64,000 nt of DNA from Novosphingobium umbonatum (GTDB lineage Bacteria > Pseudomonadota > Alphaproteobacteria > Sphingomonadales > Sphingomonadaceae): positions 124,001 to 188,000 of the forward strand of contig NZ_SACO01000007.1 of NCBI RefSeq assembly GCF_004005905.1, in the 5' to 3' direction. The position numbers were made by a program, and so were the translations under genes. The stretch's first letter is position 1; the number at the start of each line of letters is the position of its first letter. The notes under the pieces were generated by a model. It searched no databases. It was given only the letters and a program-made list of their open reading frames with translations, and had not been told where the DNA came from. Below are positions 1-7,402 of the stretch, one piece after another.

Positions 1-171
1 GGCGACTTTGGCGGTGGCGCTTCGGGTGGTGGTTATGGCGGTGGCCGTAGCGGCGGTTCGGGCGGCGGCTATGGCGGCGGTGCATCGTCGGGCGGGGGCA
101 GCGATTGGGGCCGTACCAGCAGCAGCGGTGGCGGTTTCGGTGACGATCTGGACGATGATATTCCGTTCTGA
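1..171 (+). CDS. ssb: Single-stranded DNA-binding protein, C-terminal part
   Basis: Only the last 56 codons are inside the window; the OB-fold lies to the left. What is visible is a low-complexity Gly/Ser/Arg linker followed by the acidic tip DDLDDDIPF. In the SSB family this tip docks RecQ, RecO, PriA, exonuclease I and other repair partners on single-stranded DNA. The reading frame is fixed by the DIPF end and the TGA at 169-171. A GC-rich hairpin follows directly. Confidence 0.88.
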   Translation, partial: GDFGGGASGGGYGGGRSGGSGGGYGGGASSGGGSDWGRTSSSGGGFGDDLDDDIPF

Positions 172-191
172 TCGGCGGCAAGCGGACAAAA

Positions 192-229
192 GAAAAGGGC
201 GGAAGGGGTCAACCTTTCCGCCCTTTTCT
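192..229. terminator. Bidirectional hairpin terminator between ssb and epsI
   Basis: GAAAAGGGCGGAA pairs with TTCCGCCCTTTTC around a short loop, leaving A-rich and T-rich edges on the two sides. It lies between the converging ends of ssb (plus) and the exosortase operon (minus), so it can serve both. Confidence 0.75.
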
Positions 230-239
230 TTGGAAGGCC

Positions 240-938
240 TTAGGCCAGTGCCTTGGCCCTGTCGGTGCCGATCAGCACCTTGCGTTGCGCGTTGGGCATG
301 CCCTGCACCAGATCGCCGAAAAAGCTCTGTAGCGCCGGGAAATAGGGCGTATTGTTGTCGGCCCCGCGCAAGGTGGAGGCGCGCACCAAAGCGCCATCGC
401 CAACATAGCCCTGCATGGCGGCCTTCAGGCGGTCGCGCCTCTGTTGCCCCGCGGTCTGCGGGAAAAATTCGCCAAGGCGGGACCAGTAGACAATGTCCTC
501 CACCCGATCACCGGCTGTTGCGGTCATTTCCACGGCAGGCAGGTTCTGGCCTTTGGGCAGGCTCATATCGATCAATTTGCGATTGCTGATCGAGAAACCG
601 ACTGCCGGATAGCAGGATTCAGGCCGGTGCAACTGCAACAGGTCGCTTTGTGAGCGCCCATAGGCGATGAGCAACATAACCGAAGGCAGTTTGCCGGCGG
701 TGTCGCGGAACGTGTGCGACACGATCTCGCTATAGAGCTTGTCTTCCAGACTGCCAGGCACTTTTGGAGCGACGATTTCGGTGTCGAAATCGGTCGTCCA
801 TCGGCCGAATTTGCGGGGGATGACCGGATCGAGTTCGGGCCCGTCCAGCAAATTGACCATCCGGCGCGGTTTAAGCGCCTGCGCCCCGCCCAAGGCTGCT
901 GCACAGGCTCCGGCGATCAGAAAATCACGCCGGTCCAT
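240..938 (-). CDS. epsI: EpsI family exosortase-associated protein
   Basis: 232 residues if the start is the ATG at 936-938, which opens MDRRDFLIAGACAAALGG, a signal-anchor-like hydrophobic segment; a longer frame upstream lies inside the exosortase gene. The protein carries the EpsI signature HRPESCYPAVGF, with the conserved Glu-Ser-Cys-Tyr-Pro block, at about residues 105-120. EpsI proteins accompany exosortases in exopolysaccharide loci, sometimes as a fused C-terminal domain; their biochemical role is unsettled. The start overlaps the 3' end of the exosortase gene by 14 bases, so the two are translated from one message. It is the last gene of the minus-strand locus. Confidence 0.85.
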   Translation of the reverse strand: MDRRDFLIAGACAAALGGAQALKPRRMVNLLDGPELDPVIPRKFGRWTTDFDTEIVAPKVPGSLEDKLYSEIVSHTFRDTAGKLPSVMLLIAYGRSQSDLLQLHRPESCYPAVGFSISNRKLIDMSLPKGQNLPAVEMTATAGDRVEDIVYWSRLGEFFPQTAGQQRRDRLKAAMQGYVGDGALVRASTLRGADNNTPYFPALQSFFGDLVQGMPNAQRKVLIGTDRAKALA

Positions 939-1830
939 GGGCGTCCTTCCTTTTGATAAAGCGTCCATAGACAAAGCGCAGACCCGCATCGAGCCCCATC
1001 ATGCCCAGCAAAGCCACGGCAAACAGCGCGATGCCGGTCGTAGTATGCAGGAAGCCCTGCGCGACCTCGTCGCCGGCATAATAGGTCAGCAGGATAAGGG
1101 TCACCACACGGGCGATATTGACCACCACGGCCAAGGGAATGATCAAGGCGGCCAGCAAGGCGCCATAGCGCCAGGATGCGCTGTGCAAGATATAGATGTA
1201 GAATAGCGTGATCGCCGAGAGACCGACGATGGAATTCATGCCCGCGCAGGCATCCTCTACCAGCAATTGATATTGGGCCACCATGATCGACACGCCCTGA
1301 TTGGCCACCGGATAGCCCAGATGGTGCAGGCCATGGGTGGCCACATAGGACACGAATTCGCGCAAGGGCACCGTCAACCAATCAATCACCCAACCCGGAG
1401 GCGGGATCAGAAAGGCGAGGAAACCAAAGGGGAAGAGGTTCGCACGCATCGCAGGCCAGCCATAAAGCCGATAGGCGGCCAGCAAGGCCACGCCGTAGAC
1501 GCCCAGCATTTCCAGACTGATAAAGTCATAGGCGCGGCCAAAGGTATAGACTGGTAGCACCAGCAACAGCCCCAGCACGATAACCCATGTTTTGGCCGGA
1601 GCGCGGCGCGCCGTCAGATCCTTGAGCCGCGTGCTGAGCAACCACAGGCCGGTGGCCAGCACAATCGGCCCATGGGCACCCAATTCGGTGTTCCACACCT
1701 GATCGGCCAGCGTAAGGCAGGCTGGCACCAGAACCAGCACCACGGCTAGCAATAAAGGCCAGATTTTTCCTGCTTCTTGCAGCATTGCGCTGATGCGCAA
1801 TGTCTGCCCATCGCCACTGGCCTCTTGCAT
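925..1830 (-). CDS. xrt: Exosortase (membrane cysteine transpeptidase)
   Basis: 301-residue polytopic membrane protein with about eight hydrophobic segments. The proposed exosortase catalytic triad is present: Cys195 in VEDACAGMNS, Arg241 in NIARVV and His262 in FLHTTTG. Exosortases cleave PEP-CTERM-type C-terminal signals on secreted proteins at the inner membrane and are tied genetically to exopolysaccharide clusters. The start is supported by AAGGGAACGAG just upstream of ATG. The neighbours are EpsI downstream and a CpsD-like ATPase upstream. The subtype is probably the one typical of sphingomonads (XrtV-like), but that is from memory. No gene in this window encodes a recognisable PEP-CTERM tail, so substrates must lie elsewhere. 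Confidence 0.9.
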   Translation of the reverse strand: MQEASGDGQTLRISAMLQEAGKIWPLLLAVVLVLVPACLTLADQVWNTELGAHGPIVLATGLWLLSTRLKDLTARRAPAKTWVIVLGLLLVLPVYTFGRAYDFISLEMLGVYGVALLAAYRLYGWPAMRANLFPFGFLAFLIPPPGWVIDWLTVPLREFVSYVATHGLHHLGYPVANQGVSIMVAQYQLLVEDACAGMNSIVGLSAITLFYIYILHSASWRYGALLAALIIPLAVVVNIARVVTLILLTYYAGDEVAQGFLHTTTGIALFAVALLGMMGLDAGLRFVYGRFIKRKDAHGPA

Positions 1831-1839
1831 CTCGTTCCC

Positions 1840-2538
1840 TTAATTCGTCACGTAATCGTTGAGATAGCTGCCGATAACCTTGGCACGGTCGGCACGCAAC
1901 TCGTCGGTTAACGTCTTTAGATCGCTGACGAAGCTGGCATTTTTACGCGCAACGATCAAGGCATAGCGCATGGCCGCGCCAATACGGCGGGCATCGGCGG
2001 AAAGGCTGCTGGGCGGCGTATCCACAATCACCAGATCATAGTCGCGCATACAGGCATCCATGCCCATGGAAAATTGGCGGCTGGCCAACAGGTCCTGCGG
2101 ATTTTCCACCGGCGCGCCGGCGCCCAGAATAGACAGATTTTCCAGACCCGCCGGACGGATGAAATCATGCACGATCAAGTCGGGATTGGCCAGAAAATCG
2201 CTGAGGCCGGGCAAGGCGCGAGGGGGAACAAAGAAATTTTGCAGCCCGGGTTCGCGCATATTGCCATCGACCAGCAGGGTGTTCACCCCCGCCAGCGCGA
2301 AAGCGGCGGCAAGATTGGCGGCCACAAAGCTGACGCCAACGCCTTCGGTCGCTCCGCAAATAGCCAGCGAGCGGCGACCGTCCTGCAAATGCTTGGCCAG
2401 CAAATGGCTGCGCAAGGCGCCGATGCTTTCAGCCTGAATCGACTGGGGGGCGTGCAGCACGGGGACATGGTCGGTGAAGCGCCATTCCCCCTTTGCGTCT
2501 TCCGGCTGAAGCAGAATCGGATCGGCCGCATCAGACAT
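1840..2538 (-). CDS. CpsD/BY-kinase-like P-loop protein with degenerate Walker A
   Basis: 232 residues from the ATG at 2536-2538; an in-frame ATG at 2601 would add 21 residues of poor quality. The order is that of bacterial tyrosine kinases: Walker A region, Walker A' (LLVDGNMREPG) and Walker B (YDLVIVDTPPS). The Walker A reads GATEGVGVSFVA, so the lysine expected in the family's GEGKS is a valine. There is no C-terminal tyrosine cluster, only two Tyr near the end (SYLNDYVTN). In related loci this protein partners a membrane chain-length regulator of the Wzc/GumC type, which is not encoded here. It may be a regulatory pseudokinase rather than an active autokinase. It lies between the Wza-like gene and the exosortase. 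Confidence 0.82.
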   Translation of the reverse strand: MSDAADPILLQPEDAKGEWRFTDHVPVLHAPQSIQAESIGALRSHLLAKHLQDGRRSLAICGATEGVGVSFVAANLAAAFALAGVNTLLVDGNMREPGLQNFFVPPRALPGLSDFLANPDLIVHDFIRPAGLENLSILGAGAPVENPQDLLASRQFSMGMDACMRDYDLVIVDTPPSSLSADARRIGAAMRYALIVARKNASFVSDLKTLTDELRADRAKVIGSYLNDYVTN

Positions 2539-2613
2539 TTTGCTTATCCCATTGTATATTAGAGAAAAGTGAGGGCGCGCCCGTTTCTGGATGCGCCCCA
2601 TCGTTTTGCCTGA

Positions 2614-3417
2614 TTAAAACAGCTTTTCACCAACAACAACCACATCACCATCCTGAACGGGAGCATTAAGGTCCAAACCTTTCATTTCCTGTCCTTTGCG
2701 GATGATTTTCACCCGATTTTCCGAACCCAGCTTGGTCAGGCCGCCGCTGCGGGCCAAGGCCTTGCGCAGGTTCATCTCGCGGTCCACCGGATAGGTGCCC
2801 GGTGCGCCGACCTGCCCATAGATGTAAAAGGTCTTGGCCGTGGCGACATAGAGCTTGTCACCAGCAACCACCAACGGGTCCTTGTCGCCTTCGCCTGTGG
2901 CCACTTCGCTGACCGAAAGGCTGAGTGTTTCACCGCTCTTGCGGGTCAGCGTCAGCACATCCGAACCGGTGGGACGCGTGCCGCCGACGCGGGCCAGAAT
3001 TTCCGAGACGTGATAGGCGCGGTCAATCGGAACAATGCCCGGCGTGCCCACTTCGCCCAGCACGACGATATAGCGGCTGGCATAGTTGACGATCATGACA
3101 TTGACCGCGGGATTGGCATAATAGCCGCCCGCCTTCAGCCTTTCACGAATTTCCTCGCGCAGGGCCAGAACGGTTTTGTTTTCGGCGTTTACATTGCCGA
3201 TATAGGGCAATTGCACCGTGCCATCGACCTGCACCTGCACGCGCGGCTTGTATTCGTCGCGGCCCAGCACGGTTACTTCGATCACGTCACCCGCGCCCAA
3301 GGCATAGCCGTCGGTCAGGTTGGACTTGATCGTGGGGGCCGGAGCCTGCGCCAGAGCCAGCGGGGATTGGGCCACGGCGGCCACAGCGGCCAGCCAGCCG
3401 AAAGTCTTCATTTTCAT
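2614..3417 (-). CDS. Polysaccharide export protein, Wza/GumB family
   Basis: 267 residues. The start is the ATG at 3415-3417, preceded by AGGCAGG and opening a signal peptide (MKMKTFGWLAAVAAVAQSPLALAQA). The mature part begins with the Poly_export motif region (YALGAGDVIEVTVLGRDEY, VDGTVQLPYIGNV), followed by two SLBB-like beta-grasp modules (around GEVGTPGIVPIDRAY and GQVGAPGTYPVDREM). Proteins of this family form the periplasmic and outer-membrane channel for capsule or exopolysaccharide. No lipobox cysteine follows the signal peptide, unlike E. coli Wza. It lies in the exosortase operon between the barrel protein and the CpsD-like ATPase. Confidence 0.9.
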   Translation of the reverse strand: MKMKTFGWLAAVAAVAQSPLALAQAPAPTIKSNLTDGYALGAGDVIEVTVLGRDEYKPRVQVQVDGTVQLPYIGNVNAENKTVLALREEIRERLKAGGYYANPAVNVMIVNYASRYIVVLGEVGTPGIVPIDRAYHVSEILARVGGTRPTGSDVLTLTRKSGETLSLSVSEVATGEGDKDPLVVAGDKLYVATAKTFYIYGQVGAPGTYPVDREMNLRKALARSGGLTKLGSENRVKIIRKGQEMKGLDLNAPVQDGDVVVVGEKLF

Positions 3418-3461
3418 AAGCCTGCCTTTCTTCCCTGTTGATGCTGTCAATCGCAAGGGGG

Positions 3462-4673
3462 TCAAATTTTCACGCGGAAACCGGATTGGACGCTAAAAGA
3501 ATCATAGTCGTAGAACGTGCCATTGGCGTTGCGCTTGGTGTAACCTGTGGTCAGGTTAAACTGCAGCCTTTCGCTGGGGGTATAGACCAGCGCGAGGCTG
3601 CCGTCATAACGCTTGCTGTGGCGCAGCGAGACGGACGAAGCGAGATTGGCGCCATAATATTTTTGCTGCATATAGCTGCCCGCCAAGGTCAGATGCAGGC
3701 GGTCGTTCACCGCGAAATCATGGCTGGCCGAATAGGCGCGGTCCACGTGATAGGCGGCCTCGGCAATGGCGTTGGTGACGACTTGCCGCGATGCGCCCAG
3801 CTTGCTCTGCACGCGTGAAAGCAGGTCTGCGGTCAGGTCCACGCTCCAGTTAAGGCCGCTGAATGTGGACAGGCCCGGTTGCAGCGTACTCATTTGCACA
3901 TAGCGCAATTCCACCGATCCGCGCATGCGCGAACCGATGTCGCGGGTGAATTTCCCGCCATAGCTCATAATGTTAAAGCCTGCCTTGCGCCCATCGCTGA
4001 GAAAAATGGTCGAGAAGCGCGTTTCGCGGCGGCTGATGAAAGTGTCCAGCGTGCCCAGCGAGGGATGGGCATATTGTATCCCGCCCCCGTAATTGAGTTC
4101 CACCCGGTCCATGCTCTTGCGCTGGGCCTGACTGTTGGTGGTGGTTTGATAGCTGGCGTTGATATTGGGGCGCAGGCCTATTTCATCACCGCAAAACAGA
4201 TTGCCCGATGTGCCGGTCGTCGTTTGTGTGTTGGTGACATTGGCGTTTTGTTCCAGCGCCAGATTGGCCAGATCGCTCTGCCCCCGCGTGTAATTGGCGC
4301 CCAGATGCAGGGCGCAGGAGGACACCGCAATGTCGCCATAGGCGTCCAGATCAATCTTTTCGCGGTTGAGACGCGTGTTGCGGCGATAGAGTTGATAGCC
4401 GGTGCTGCCGGTCAAACCGACCTTGTTGCGGCCCAGCATGCGCTGAAAGGTAATGTCGGCGCTGGGCAGCGCCTTTTCGTCGGCGGGCACCACCCCGCGT
4501 TGGGCAGCAGCAGCAGCGCTGGCATGGGCCACATTGGTGTCATGCGTGACATCCGCGCCCAGCGAGATGTTCAGCACATTGCCTTCGATAGCGGGGCTGG
4601 ATTGGGCCAGGGCGGTTTGAGAGAAGCCCAAAGTCAATGCCAGACCGATGCTGCTATAGGACAGTCGCTTCAC
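3462..4673 (-). CDS. Outer-membrane beta-barrel protein of the exosortase locus
   Basis: 403 residues. The GTG at 4671-4673 is preferred because AAGGGAG lies about 8 bases upstream and it opens a clean signal peptide ending ALAQS; an ATG at 4703 is possible. The body is a run of alternating amphipathic strands ending in the aromatic-rich strand DYDSFSVQSGFRVKI, typical of a BamA-inserted barrel. Barrel proteins of this size are regular members of exosortase polysaccharide clusters and are thought to complete the outer-membrane export path. Precise function is unknown. It is separated by 160 bases from the upstream isomerase gene and by 44 bases from the Wza-like gene. Confidence 0.75.
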   Translation of the reverse strand: MKRLSYSSIGLALTLGFSQTALAQSSPAIEGNVLNISLGADVTHDTNVAHASAAAAAQRGVVPADEKALPSADITFQRMLGRNKVGLTGSTGYQLYRRNTRLNREKIDLDAYGDIAVSSCALHLGANYTRGQSDLANLALEQNANVTNTQTTTGTSGNLFCGDEIGLRPNINASYQTTTNSQAQRKSMDRVELNYGGGIQYAHPSLGTLDTFISRRETRFSTIFLSDGRKAGFNIMSYGGKFTRDIGSRMRGSVELRYVQMSTLQPGLSTFSGLNWSVDLTADLLSRVQSKLGASRQVVTNAIAEAAYHVDRAYSASHDFAVNDRLHLTLAGSYMQQKYYGANLASSVSLRHSKRYDGSLALVYTPSERLQFNLTTGYTKRNANGTFYDYDSFSVQSGFRVKI

Positions 4674-4833
4674 CCCAAAGGCTCCCTTACCCGAAATCAA
4701 CAAACCTGTGCCGTTTGCTTAAAGCATGGCAAGCAGCGAACATATGGTTAAATTCGTCTCTTGCGACGAATTTCCTCCCACCTTTGCCCCATGCCAGTCC
4801 AGCCTTGATGCGCCCAACCTGCCGGATTGGTTC

Positions 4834-5670
4834 TTATTTTCCGGCAGGGGCCTGTGCAGGCGCCTTGGGTGCAAAGGCAGGGTTGAATTTCACGTTGCGC
4901 ATGGAAGATCCGACAATCTCGCTGGCCTTATTGGACACCAATTGCGAAATGCGGCGGTTGCGCAAGGTTTCCAAGGCGATCTTTTCGGCTTGATTGGCGG
5001 GGATCGGCTCGATCTCGACATCGCGGATATAGTTGAGGCGCATGCCATCGCCTTCGGGCGAGATGAAAATGGCATTGGGCGGCAAGGCAGCCAGCTTTTC
5101 AGCAGCCTCGCCGTCAATGGTCAGCGCGTCGATCGTGCCCACCACGCGATTGGCGGCCAGATTATGCTTCTTGAGCAGGGCCAGAGCCTCGGGAAGCGTG
5201 TTAATTGGCTCCATTTCCTTGAACAGCGCTTGCGGCGCATTGGGCACGATATACTGGTCCACCACGAAAATGCGGCGTCTGGAGAAGCTGGATGGATGTT
5301 CGCTGACATAGACCCGCGCTTCGTCGGTCGAGGGAGCGGGCGCCGAATCGCGCAGCTTGCGCATCAGAGCCTCGACCAGCACCGATTCCTCCGCGCGCTT
5401 CAACTGGATAGCGGTCGTCGGTAACTGGTCCAGCTTTTCTGCCTTGGCTGCCTCGGCCAGCAGCTTGCGGGTCACCATGGTCTGCAGCGCGGTGGCGCTG
5501 TTTTGCTGACCCGGACCCGCCGATGCGCTTTCCTCTTTCAGCTCGTTCATGGTCACTTCGGTGCCGTTGATCGTGGCAACCACCTGACCTTTGGGCGCGC
5601 TGGTTTCACCCTTGTGGCACGCGGCCAGACCCAGCACGGTGCAGCACAGCAGCAAGGAACGCAAAGTCAT
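4834..5670 (-). CDS. epsD: EpsD-like peptidyl-prolyl isomerase lipoprotein
   Basis: 278 residues. The start is the ATG at 5668-5670 with AAAGGTGAA upstream; it opens a lipoprotein signal with lipobox LAAC. An N-terminal SurA-type helical region (VVATINGTEVTMNELKEE, TMVTRKLLAEAAKAEKL) is followed by a poorly conserved PPIC-like region. The C-terminus is rich in Ala and Pro. EpsD-type isomerases accompany exosortase and EPS operons and probably help fold exported barrel or EPS proteins in the periplasm. This is the first gene of the minus-strand locus; the operon promoter should lie between 5671 and about 5850. The EpsD assignment rests on context plus the SurA-like N-terminus. Confidence 0.75.
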   Translation of the reverse strand: MTLRSLLLCCTVLGLAACHKGETSAPKGQVVATINGTEVTMNELKEESASAGPGQQNSATALQTMVTRKLLAEAAKAEKLDQLPTTAIQLKRAEESVLVEALMRKLRDSAPAPSTDEARVYVSEHPSSFSRRRIFVVDQYIVPNAPQALFKEMEPINTLPEALALLKKHNLAANRVVGTIDALTIDGEAAEKLAALPPNAIFISPEGDGMRLNYIRDVEIEPIPANQAEKIALETLRNRRISQLVSNKASEIVGSSMRNVKFNPAFAPKAPAQAPAGK

Positions 5671-6279
5671 GATCGTTAATTCACCTTTCGCGCATGCGGG
5701 CTGACCGTCATGCTTGTGGTTGAAGTATGGCACGTCAACGCGACATTTGTGATTCGCGGATCGTACATTGACCTCTAGCAACCCATCCATGAAAAATACC
5801 CAAATCTGCGTGCGAACCTAAGCCCAGGCTTGCGTTATGTCTACTGATCCCGACATCCGCTATGGAGCATTTCCCCTTGCGCGTTTTCCAGTGGGGTTGG
5901 CAAGTTTTCTCGTACAATACCGGGTTTATAGATTAAATTATGGGCAAGAAATGAGCGATCTGCCCAGACTTTTGGGTTCTGGAAGGGTGTTTGCGGTAAT
6001 TTTGGCAGAATCGGCGCTGTCCAACAACAGGCTTGATCTTCCCATAATTCGATGGTTGGAAAGGGAAGTCCTTGGTTTGTCACGAAAGATGTGTTTGAAG
6101 ATCATCAATGAAAAATACGGATGCGGCGTAATCCGGGTCGCCTGTGATGTCGGTGTGTCATCGGCTAAGGAGGCTCTGATGAGCGCGCTTTTCATCCCGG
6201 TCAGGCTTCAGGCCTGAATGGGTTTTCGTGGCCAGCTCTGCAGGCATGCGCATTGGATAAACAGAACGGGTCAGTCGAT
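5671..6279. other. Long divergent intergenic region between the EPS genes
   Basis: About 600 bases separate the epsD-like gene (minus) and the pssD-like gene (plus). The stretch is more AT-rich than its surroundings and uses codons unlike the neighbours in every frame. It must hold promoters for both directions. A TACAAT at 5913-5918 is a fair plus-strand -10 candidate, but I find no good -35 at the right distance. No riboswitch that I know is recognisable. Confidence 0.5.
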
Positions 6280-6753
6280 ATGCTCAATCTACAAGCTGGT
6301 CAGACAAAGAAGCGGGTGATGGCGATTGCCTCGGGCGGTGGTCATTGGGAACAGATGATGATGCTGCGCGATGCTTTTGCGGGGCATGATGTAACCTTCG
6401 TCACCACGCTGGCGGGGTTGGGTGAAAGATCGGGGCTGTCCAATGTACGGATCGTGCCCGATTGCAACCGTAACAAGCCGGTGCGGGCCTTTTTCGCCCT
6501 GCTGCGCATCCTGTGGGTGATTATCTCGCTGCGCCCTCAAGTGATCATTTCCACCGGCGCGCTGCCCGGTGTGATCGCGTTGGCCTTGGGCAAGAGGCTG
6601 GGCGCACGCACCATCTGGGTGGACAGCATTGCCAATGCCGAGGAATTTTCCATGGCCGGTGCCTTGGCCCGCAATCACGCGCATCTGTGGATGTCGCAAT
6701 GGCCTTCGGTCGCCACGGATAATGGCGCCACTTATGCAGGATCGGTGCTATGA
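6280..6753 (+). CDS. pssD: PssD/Alg14-like glycosyltransferase subunit
   Basis: 157 residues from the ATG at 6280; a TTG at 6253 would add nine residues. It shows the Alg14 family pattern: a nucleotide-binding Gly-rich start (MAIASGGGHWEQMMMLRDAF), a hydrophobic membrane-associating segment (FFALLRILWVIISL) and the STGALPGVIALALG block. Alg14-type proteins anchor and activate the separate catalytic Alg13-type subunit at the membrane. The pair transfers a sugar from a UDP-sugar to a lipid-linked acceptor in capsule or EPS synthesis. The stop overlaps the next start as ATGA, which fits a two-subunit enzyme. Confidence 0.87.
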   Translation: MLNLQAGQTKKRVMAIASGGGHWEQMMMLRDAFAGHDVTFVTTLAGLGERSGLSNVRIVPDCNRNKPVRAFFALLRILWVIISLRPQVIISTGALPGVIALALGKRLGARTIWVDSIANAEEFSMAGALARNHAHLWMSQWPSVATDNGATYAGSVL

Positions 6754-7220
6754 TTTTCGCGACAGTCGGCACACAGCTGCCCTTTCCCCGCTTTCTGTCG
6801 GCGTTGGACGCCATTGCCGCCAAACACGGGCTGGATATTTTCGCCCAGACTTGCGACCCCGGCGCCAGCTATGCACATATGAAAAGCGCGGCCCATTGCG
6901 ATCCGGCCACGTTTGATGGCCATATCAAAACCGCCGACCGTATCGTGGGCCATGCCGGCATCGGTACGATCCTGAGCGCGCGCAAGGTGCAGAAGCCGGT
7001 GATCCTTTATCCCCGCCGCGCCTCGCTGGGTGAACATCGCAACGAGCATCAATTGGCCACGGTCAAATCGCTGGAAAACCGTACGGGCATTTATGTGGCC
7101 TATGATGATGAACAGCTCGAAGCCTTGATGCTGCGTGACGATCTGGAGCCTTTGCGTTCGGATGATAGCCCCGCGCGGGCCAGCCTGATTGGCTATTTGC
7201 ACGATTATATCGGCGCTTGA
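6750..7220 (+). CDS. pssE: PssE/Alg13-like glycosyltransferase catalytic subunit
   Basis: 156 residues, corresponding to the C-terminal half of a GT28-family enzyme. It begins MIFATVGTQLPFPRFLSALD and has the donor-binding motif IVGHAGIGTILSARK, followed by PRRASLGEHRNEHQLA, the usual UDP-sugar site of the Alg13/MurG C-domain. It should act with the preceding Alg14-like subunit on the cytoplasmic membrane face. Its position beside the exosortase/Wza locus suggests an early glycosyl transfer for the same polysaccharide. A strong terminator follows. Confidence 0.87.
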   Translation: MIFATVGTQLPFPRFLSALDAIAAKHGLDIFAQTCDPGASYAHMKSAAHCDPATFDGHIKTADRIVGHAGIGTILSARKVQKPVILYPRRASLGEHRNEHQLATVKSLENRTGIYVAYDDEQLEALMLRDDLEPLRSDDSPARASLIGYLHDYIGA

Positions 7221-7241
7221 TCGGTTTTCGGGGGTGAATTC

Positions 7242-7274
7242 AAAAGGGGGCTGGCCGCAAGGCTGGCCCCTTTT
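7242..7274 (+). terminator. Rho-independent terminator after pssE
   Basis: AAAAGGGG pairs with CCCCTTTT, and the inner arms extend the stem around a GCAA loop with two G-U pairs. It ends in TTTTAT. It closes the pssD-pssE unit. Confidence 0.8.
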
Positions 7275-7323
7275 ATGCGTCATGCTGCGTATGCGTGAAG
7301 AAGGGGACTTGGCGGGAACATCT

Positions 7324-7341
7324 GGCATGATATAACGTTAC
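7324..7341 (+). promoter_or_regulatory. Possible Zur-type zinc operator upstream of the receptor gene
   Basis: GGCATGATATAACGTTAC matches the proteobacterial Zur-box pattern GTAATGTTATAACATTAC, as I remember it, at 14 of 18 positions; the right half is nearly perfect. It lies about 60 bases before the start of the TonB-dependent receptor, a sensible operator position. The left half is weak, so this stays tentative. Confidence 0.4.
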
Positions 7342-7402
7342 AAGATTGGGTGGCAGCTTGCGCCTCCCTTTTTGCTGTTACGACCAAAAGGATGTTAACC
7401 CC

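Noticed and set aside
5837..6217. Open frame of 126 codons in the leader region before pssD
   Set aside because: Starts with ATG but has no Shine-Dalgarno, has codon use unlike the neighbouring genes and no motif; probably chance in AT-richer DNA.
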